From: Microbacterium testaceum
GTDB lineage: Bacteria; Actinomycetota; Actinomycetes; Actinomycetales; Microbacteriaceae
DNA length: 44,121 nucleotides
Direction: 5' to 3'
NCBI RefSeq assembly: GCF_001476655.1
Contig: NZ_LDRT01000033.1
Location: 1 to 44,121, forward strand
The position numbers were made by a program, and so were the translations under genes. Shown here piece by piece: positions 39,231 through 44,121 of this stretch. Each line of letters starts with the position of its first letter. The stretch's first letter is position 1. Below the pieces are notes generated by a model. It was not told the DNA's origin, made no database searches, and saw only the letters and a list, made by a program, of their open reading frames with translations.

Positions 39231-39488
39231 CTACTCGTCGACCACTGCGATGGAGGGGTAGGAAACCCAGCGCGGGTCCCCCGCGACTGCGAGTCTCGTC
39301 GCCATAGTGAGACATTGCTGGAAATCTGTATTGCGTCCGCCGCCGCAGAGCTCTGAAAGCTCCTCGAGGTCCACGATCCGACGCTCGGGCGCCTCCCCTT
39401 CAACCTCATACCGCCGGGATTTGAAGCGCTCGGGCATCCACTGAGGACCGACACCGGCGGTTCGCCGAAATCTTACGGATGTGAACAT
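39231..39488 (-). CDS. Small orphan immunity-like protein, intact paralogue
   Basis: This gene encodes 85 residues from the ATG at 39488, with GAGGGG seven bases upstream. The protein has FTSVRFRRTAG, then WMPERFKSRRYEVEG, IVDLEELSELCGGG, DFQQCLTMATRLAVAG and a WVSYPSIAVVDE end. The same pattern recurs in the broken copy at 39537-39798, so the family is defined by this pair. No known domain is recognised. It lies in the displaced cassette region of the Rhs locus and is probably an immunity or immunity-like protein. Confidence 0.62.
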   Translation of the reverse strand: MFTSVRFRRTAGVGPQWMPERFKSRRYEVEGEAPERRIVDLEELSELCGGGRNTDFQQCLTMATRLAVAGDPRWVSYPSIAVVDE

Positions 39489-39536
39489 TTTCTGCCCCTC
39501 GTACGGGTCCACTGAAGACTGCTGGTCTTGCGCGTC

Positions 39537-39798
39537 CTAGTCGTCCATGGGGGCGGCGAATGGAAAGCCCACCCATCGTGAGTCGTGGGCGTCAGCGAGC
39601 CGCCCGGCAAGTGTGAGGCACATCTGAAAATCAGTACCACCGCCCAGACAGCGTTGAGCCAGGCCGTAGAAGTCGACGATGGAGTTCGGCGGACAATCCT
39701 GTTTGACCTCCAAACCGACGTCGTCGCAACCGTGACGGGAGCCACCGAGGGCCCTCTGGGGGTGCATATCTGAACTTGACAGTTTCGATGTCTGGCAT
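39537..39798 (-). pseudogene. Frameshifted paralogue of the neighbouring immunity-like gene
   Basis: From the ATG at 39798 the frame reads MPDIETVKFRYAPPEGPRWLPSRLRRRRF, which aligns with the start of the gene at 39231-39488. The frame then goes wrong. One base further on, another frame reads EVKQDCPPNSIVDF, YGLAQRCLGGG, DFQMCLTLAGRLADAH and WVGFPF to the stop at 39537, aligning with the rest of the paralogue. A single extra base near 39708-39714 explains both. The intact protein would have been about 86 residues. A sequencing error is the alternative. Confidence 0.7.
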
Positions 39799-39869
39799 GT
39801 GTGGCCTCACTTCTCTGCTCTCCGCCGTTTCCTGTTGGTGCGACGGGATCAGGAACCCGGAACGATCTG

Positions 39870-40230
39870 CTACTTCCGCTGCTGTTCTTCAAAGGTGGTG
39901 ATGGTGCCGAGCGCGCTGGGATCAACGTGCTTCTCCACCAGATAGCAGGGTCCGGGATAGAAGTCTTCGTCGAAGGGGTCGATTCCGAGCTCACGACAGT
40001 ACCGCTCCAGCATCTTGGGCGTGAATCGGTCTTTCACCCGGAGAAGAATGCGATCCCCAGCCGCGATGCGGTCATCGAGGAAAGCCTTGTTGAGCAGCTA
40101 AGGATCCGTGCCTTCGTCCTTCAAGATATTCCAGTTGTCGTTTCCTGTGTCAAAGTAGCTTGCTCCCTCACTTCAGTTTCTGAATGTATTGGGGGAATTC
40201 GCCTATAACGTTCCGGACGTCCTGGAGAAT
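39870..40230 (-). pseudogene. Degenerate orphan toxin C-terminal module
   Basis: Read leftward, one frame gives SEGASYFDTGNDNW, NILKDEGTDP, then TAG at 40100-40098, then 75 uninterrupted residues starting LLNKAFLDDRIAAGDRILL and ending TFEEQQRK before the TAG at 39870. A preceding piece, GEFPQYIQKLK, lies in a second frame and joins SEG by a one-base shift. ASYFDxGNxW, then LNKxFLDxxIAxGDxIhL, is the opening typical of Rhs and WXG toxin tails. So this looks like a displaced toxin tail with one frameshift and one nonsense change. There is no start codon or ribosome site of its own. Confidence 0.6.
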
Positions 40231-40253
40231 CGACGGTCGGCGTGAATGCAGAC

Positions 40254-40553
40254 TCAAGATTGCTCTTCGACGCTCGCAAGATCCACGCCGATTCGGCTCA
40301 GCCTCTCCGCCACCGTGAGCCCGTCCGGGACGACGTGAGGGTCTTGCCACACGCCCCCTCGGTTGAGCCAGTCCGCGCGAAATCGCGCAGCGGACGACGG
40401 CAGAGAATCTTGATACCCCCACTCAACGCCACAGCAGGGGCAGTACTCGTAGGTGGGGCAGCACCCGTCCTCTCCCCATGGGGGGTCCTCAGAGTAATAG
40501 CCGCAAACGCGACAGAGATGAGTCTGGTATTCGTCGTATTCGCTACTGGGCAT
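40254..40553 (-). CDS. CPCC zinc-ribbon protein, probable immunity gene of the Rhs toxin
   Basis: This gene encodes 100 residues from the ATG at 40553, which overlaps the Rhs stop by eleven bases. CRVCGYYSEDPPWG and TYEYCPCCGVEWGYQ form the zinc ribbon, followed by SSAARFRADWLNRGGVW and a helical tail. The position immediately after the toxin tail is that of the cognate immunity gene in Rhs loci. It is related to the orphan copy at 38113. No strong Shine-Dalgarno is seen, so translation probably depends on that of the toxin. That it neutralises this toxin is inferred. Confidence 0.72.
   Translation of the reverse strand: MPSSEYDEYQTHLCRVCGYYSEDPPWGEDGCCPTYEYCPCCGVEWGYQDSLPSSAARFRADWLNRGGVWQDPHVVPDGLTVAERLSRIGVDLASVEEQS
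40409..40517. repeat. 109-bp diverged direct repeat, copy 2
   Basis: This is the partner of the repeat at 38352-38460, encoding the zinc-ribbon part of the CPCC immunity-like protein. Its conservation between otherwise different proteins suggests this part was reused or exchanged during cassette turnover. Confidence 0.75.
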
Positions 40554-43500
40554 TGAAATAGTCCATGTTCGACGGGTAATCGTGGCCGGAAGGGACAAAG
40601 AACGTTCGCGGTGCTCCATCGCTTCTCATGACTCCGAACCAATCTGACGCGGGGTCGTATCGGACGACATCGCCGTTGGTGCGCACACGCGTCAGCGCGC
40701 TGGGGGGAGGCTCCCGCAGGAACCTCTGAGCCTCCGCAACGTACTCAAGCGAATTCTGGACGCGTGGAAAGTCCTGCCCATGATCTTGATAGTGACGGAA
40801 AGCATTCTCCGCAGGCGTGGCACGTCGCGTTTCGGTCCAGATCGGGCTTGAGATGAGGTTCGATGTCGGCGGGGTGGGCACGTCATCGCCGAGCCTGTTG
40901 ATGGTGTTGCTGGCCGGGACCCGGCTGAGGGCGCCGGCGCTCACGGCTGAGATGGCGGCCCCGGAGGCAGCGTTCGAAAGCAGCCCACCGGGCGTTATCG
41001 GTTGGCCGCTGATGAGGTATTGGGCGGTGTTCTCGACCGCGCCTTCGGCGGCGTTGACGCCGGCGTGGACGAGGAGGCCGCTGGCGGCCCCGGCCCCCGG
41101 GACGAGGCCGAAGGCGCCGCTGAGCGCGACCTGGCCCCAGTTGACCTCTCCTGTGGTCGCTTTCTGGATGATGGTGTCGGCACCGGCGCCGATGAGGGCG
41201 GCTCCGATGGGGCCGCCGACGCCGGTGGCGATCATGACGCCGCCGGCGATGACCATGGCGCCGCCGGCGACGTACTCCCAGTTGTCGTTCCACCATTCGC
41301 CGATGGCGTTGCCGGCGGTGGCGAGGGCGCCCTGGTGGGCGTTGGCGTAGGCGGTGAGTTGTTCGTCGGTGACGGGTTGGAGGCCGAGGGGGTCGGTGGC
41401 GTGGAGGGGGTCGTTGCCGGCGAAGGAGTACGGGTTTGCTGACCAGGCGGCACCGGCGGGCGCGGTGATCGGGTCGGTGCTGAGGAATCCGCGGGTGGTG
41501 GGGTCGTAGGCGCGGGTGCCCATCCACTCGAGCCCCGCGACGTCGAGGCCACCGGCGGGACTGATGCCGACGGCTCCCCCGCCGAGGGCGTTGGCGGTGG
41601 TGAGGGCCTGCCAGGGGTCGTCGGTGGTGGTGGTGCGGGTGCTGCGCCATCCGCCGGTGGTCCAGGTGTCGCCGATGCCGGTGAGGGAGCCGGGTGCGTG
41701 GAACACGTCGGTGTCCCCGACGGTGAGCGGGGTGGACGCGTAGGTGCCGGCATCCCAGGTCAGGGGGATGCCGTCGACTTCGGCGAGCTCGCCGAGCGCG
41801 TTCACGCGCAGGTCGGTGCGACGCTGTCCGTCGGGGGTGTGTGCGGTGATCGTGCGGATCCAGCCGCGGTCATCCCACGCGTACTCCGTCGACCCGGTCG
41901 GGGTGGTCTCGCGGGTGCGGCGCCCTTGCCCGTCGTAGGCGTAGGTCGTGGCACCGTCAGCGTCGGTGAGGGTGAGGAGTTGCCCGGCGAGGTCGTACGC
42001 GAATGCCCGCGACACGTCATCGCGGGTTTCGCGGATGAGGCGGCCGGCGGTGTCGTACTCCCACGTATCCGCCCGTCCGTCACGGGTGGCCGAGACGAGC
42101 TGGCCCGCGTCGTCGTGCGCGTACCGCGTGGTGCCGTCGGGTCCGTCGATGGCGGTGATGCGGCCCTCGTCGTCACGGGTGATGCGGGTGAGGGTGGCAC
42201 CGTCGGCGTCGGTGCGGGTGTGCGCGACGGGGAACCCGTCCTGGTACTCCCAGGTCTGCAGGCTGTCGCCGGCGCGGGCTTCGAGGATCCGCCCGAACGC
42301 ATCCCTTGTGTAGTGCACCGCACCGAGACGGGAGTGATCGATGCGCGTGAGGTGCCCTGCGGCATCCCTCGTGTAATCCACCGTCACCCCGTCGGGGGTG
42401 GTGAGGCGGGTGCGGGCGCCGTCCGCGTCGTACTCCCACCGGGTCGACCGCTGCCCGGTGGGGCCGGTCGTGGTGCGTTCGGCGAGGCGGTCCAGACGCG
42501 TGAACCGGAGGGTGTGGGTGGTGGGTTCGTCGGTGGTGTGGTCGATGATCGTCGCCGTGCGTGCCCGCGCATCGCGACGGACCTCGGTCACCCGCTTGCC
42601 GTTGACGGTGAGCCCGGATTCGAGGCCGGCGTCGTCGTACGACCACTCCGTCACCGTCCCGTCGGGGCTGGTCTGACGGACCTGGCGACCGGCGGCGTCG
42701 TAGTCCGCGGTGGTGACACGGCCGAGCGGGTCGGTCTGGGTGGCGACCTTGTCGAGCTGCGTGTAGGTGCGGGTGGTGATCCCGCCGGCGGGGTCGGTGA
42801 TCGACACCACCCGCCCCCGCTCGTCGTACGCGTACCGGGTGACACCGCCGATGCCGTTGGTCGCAGCGACGAGTTGACCTGCGGCGTCGTACGAGAAGCG
42901 ACGGATGCCGAACCGGGTGTCCTGCGCGAAGATCGGGCGGCCGACCTTGTCGTAGCCGAAACGTGCGACCCCGGCCCCGGGAACTCGTTCGCGCACCACC
43001 CGACCGACCTCGTCGTACTCGATCTCGACCCGTTCCCCCGTGGGGAGGATTCGGGCGATCACGCGGGAATCCGCGTCGTACTCGAGCATGGTGCGGGCGT
43101 CGTTGCCGTCGATGGCGGCGACCGGCCGGCCGCAGTGGTCGTACTCGTACCGGGTCGTGCGCCCCGCAGGGGTCGTGATCGCGGTGACACGCCCCGCGAG
43201 GTCGCGGTCGAGGCGGGTGAGGCCGCCGTCCGCATCGAGGACCTCCACGGGACGCCCACAGGGGTCGTAGGTGATCAGTGACGCGTCGCCCGCGGCATCC
43301 TGCACCCGCTCCGGCCGACCGAAGGAGTCGTACCGGACCGCGGTCTGCTCGAACGCCGACTGCACCGTGCGGGTCGTATCCGCGCGAGACACCTCCGCCG
43401 ACACACCCGTGGGATCCGTCGTGCGCGCCAGCTCGCCCACGGCGTCGTACTCGCGGGTCCAGACGCCACCCGCGGGGTCGGTGATGGCGCGCAGGCGGGA

Positions 43501-44121
43501 GAGGGCGTCGTGGGTGAAGCCCCACGCGGCCCCGTCCGGCAGGGTGACGCCGGTGACGTTGCCGAATTCATCGAACGACCGGTCGATCACGCGGCCAAGA
43601 GGGTCGGTGGTGCGGGTGAGGTGCCCGTGGGGGCCGTACTCGAGTTCCGTCCGAGCACCGAGGGGGTCGATGATCGCGGTGATCTGGCCGCCGGGGCAGT
43701 GCTCGTACCGCCAGATCGCGCCGTCGGGATCTTCGCGGGATGCCAACACCCCGGCGTCGGTGTAGACATACCGCGTGACCGCGCCGAGGGGCGTGATCGC
43801 CTGGGTGACCCGACCGGATCCGTCGCGGACGAGCTTCGCGACCGCACCGTCCGCGTTCCGCGTCGCGACGAGCTCCCCGTGCGCGTCGTACTCGAAGCGC
43901 ACGACGACACCCTCGGGGTCCTCCACCCGGCGGAGCAGCCCGTCGGCCCAGTCGAGTTCGGTGATCCCGCCGCCGGGGTCGGTGATCCGCGACGGATTCC
44001 GCTCGAGGTCGTTCGGGTAGTCGTACGTGACGACACCGCCGTCCGCGGTCACCACTGTCGTGACGCGGTCGTGGTCGTCGTACCCGTAGGTGATGTCCGC
44101 CCCGTCGGGGGTGACGGTGCG
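40543..44121 (-). CDS. Rhs/YD-repeat polymorphic toxin, 5' end beyond the window
   Basis: The frame is open through the right edge (at least 1,192 residues; the true start is outside). Most of it is YD repeats, such as TRYVYTDAGVLASREDPDG and TRYEYDHCGRPVAAIDG, which fold as a shell around the toxin. The core ends RGFLSTDPITAPAG, NPYSFAGNDPLHATDPLGL. After that comes a Gly/Ala-rich hydrophobic segment (VAGGAMVIAGGVMIATGVGG) that may help translocation. The last 100 residues are the toxin tip, with RHYQDHGQDFP, NGDVVRYDPASDWFGV, DGAPRTFFVPSG and MDYFNAQ. This resembles small RNase-like (BECR-type) toxins. GC content falls after the core. The immunity gene follows directly. Confidence 0.9.
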   Translation of the reverse strand, partial: RTVTPDGADITYGYDDHDRVTTVVTADGGVVTYDYPNDLERNPSRITDPGGGITELDWADGLLRRVEDPEGVVVRFEYDAHGELVATRNADGAVAKLVRDGSGRVTQAITPLGAVTRYVYTDAGVLASREDPDGAIWRYEHCPGGQITAIIDPLGARTELEYGPHGHLTRTTDPLGRVIDRSFDEFGNVTGVTLPDGAAWGFTHDALSRLRAITDPAGGVWTREYDAVGELARTTDPTGVSAEVSRADTTRTVQSAFEQTAVRYDSFGRPERVQDAAGDASLITYDPCGRPVEVLDADGGLTRLDRDLAGRVTAITTPAGRTTRYEYDHCGRPVAAIDGNDARTMLEYDADSRVIARILPTGERVEIEYDEVGRVVRERVPGAGVARFGYDKVGRPIFAQDTRFGIRRFSYDAAGQLVAATNGIGGVTRYAYDERGRVVSITDPAGGITTRTYTQLDKVATQTDPLGRVTTADYDAAGRQVRQTSPDGTVTEWSYDDAGLESGLTVNGKRVTEVRRDARARTATIIDHTTDEPTTHTLRFTRLDRLAERTTTGPTGQRSTRWEYDADGARTRLTTPDGVTVDYTRDAAGHLTRIDHSRLGAVHYTRDAFGRILEARAGDSLQTWEYQDGFPVAHTRTDADGATLTRITRDDEGRITAIDGPDGTTRYAHDDAGQLVSATRDGRADTWEYDTAGRLIRETRDDVSRAFAYDLAGQLLTLTDADGATTYAYDGQGRRTRETTPTGSTEYAWDDRGWIRTITAHTPDGQRRTDLRVNALGELAEVDGIPLTWDAGTYASTPLTVGDTDVFHAPGSLTGIGDTWTTGGWRSTRTTTTDDPWQALTTANALGGGAVGISPAGGLDVAGLEWMGTRAYDPTTRGFLSTDPITAPAGAAWSANPYSFAGNDPLHATDPLGLQPVTDEQLTAYANAHQGALATAGNAIGEWWNDNWEYVAGGAMVIAGGVMIATGVGGPIGAALIGAGADTIIQKATTGEVNWGQVALSGAFGLVPGAGAASGLLVHAGVNAAEGAVENTAQYLISGQPITPGGLLSNAASGAAISAVSAGALSRVPASNTINRLGDDVPTPPTSNLISSPIWTETRRATPAENAFRHYQDHGQDFPRVQNSLEYVAEAQRFLREPPPSALTRVRTNGDVVRYDPASDWFGVMRSDGAPRTFFVPSGHDYPSNMDYFNAQ

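Noticed and set aside
39801..40208. Rightward frame of 135 residues in the cassette array
   Set aside because: It is antisense to the broken toxin tail, which has the better protein-like text and family-like motifs.
41698..43281. Long rightward frame within the Rhs gene
   Set aside because: It is the complement of YD repeats; its repeats mirror those of the Rhs protein.

Overview
The window comes from a high-GC actinobacterium. Codon bias, the mix of GTG and ATG starts, the Tat-like secreted protein and the recO-uppS-dusB-dgt-dnaG neighbourhood all fit Microbacteriaceae, most likely Microbacterium (inference; no marker gene was compared).

Positions 1-20,675 are the early half of an integrated temperate siphovirus-like prophage. 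From right to left it holds a tyrosine integrase next to a tRNA with anticodon CAU (the attachment end), an ImmA-like metallopeptidase and a probably leaderless repressor, divergent from a Cro-like gene. A long leftward operon follows: small HTH and membrane proteins, an Ea22-like protein, RusA, a YqaJ-type exonuclease with a Bet/RecT annealase, an HNH protein, a replication initiator, a candidate helicase loader, DnaB and SSB. Beyond these lie small unknowns, an NrdH redoxin, a fused SNF2-type helicase/DNA methyltransferase, an ASCH protein, HTH proteins and an HNH nuclease. No capsid or tail genes are inside the window; they should lie further left. Most genes overlap by 1-4 bases, so translation is probably coupled.

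Two places in the prophage look like replication or control sites. One is an array of 15-bp iterons beside an AT-rich stretch inside the initiator gene, a lambda-O-like layout. The other is a repeat-rich intergenic region (2,483-2,785) with DnaA-box-like sequences.

Positions 20,676-37,700 are ordinary chromosome. They contain the tRNA, a DMT-family transporter, peptide deformylase, a secreted Ig-like/beta-propeller protein, a lipoprotein plus glutathionylspermidine-synthase-like pair (YgiBC-like), glutaminase, a large OafA-type acyltransferase and tRNA-Asn. They also contain an ABC ATPase with altered catalytic residues, dnaG, dgt, dusB, a DsbA-like oxidoreductase, uppS and recO.

Positions 37,731-44,121 are a polymorphic-toxin locus read leftward. 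A very large YD-repeat (Rhs) protein, open at the window edge, ends in a variable C-terminal toxin domain. A CPCC zinc-ribbon gene follows immediately as the probable immunity gene. Further left is a graveyard of displaced cassettes: a broken orphan toxin tail, a frameshifted and an intact copy of one small immunity-like family, an Imm26-like gene, and a second CPCC gene sharing a 109-bp repeat with the first. The two broken genes and the hidden 36-residue gene are not visible as ordinary long reading frames.
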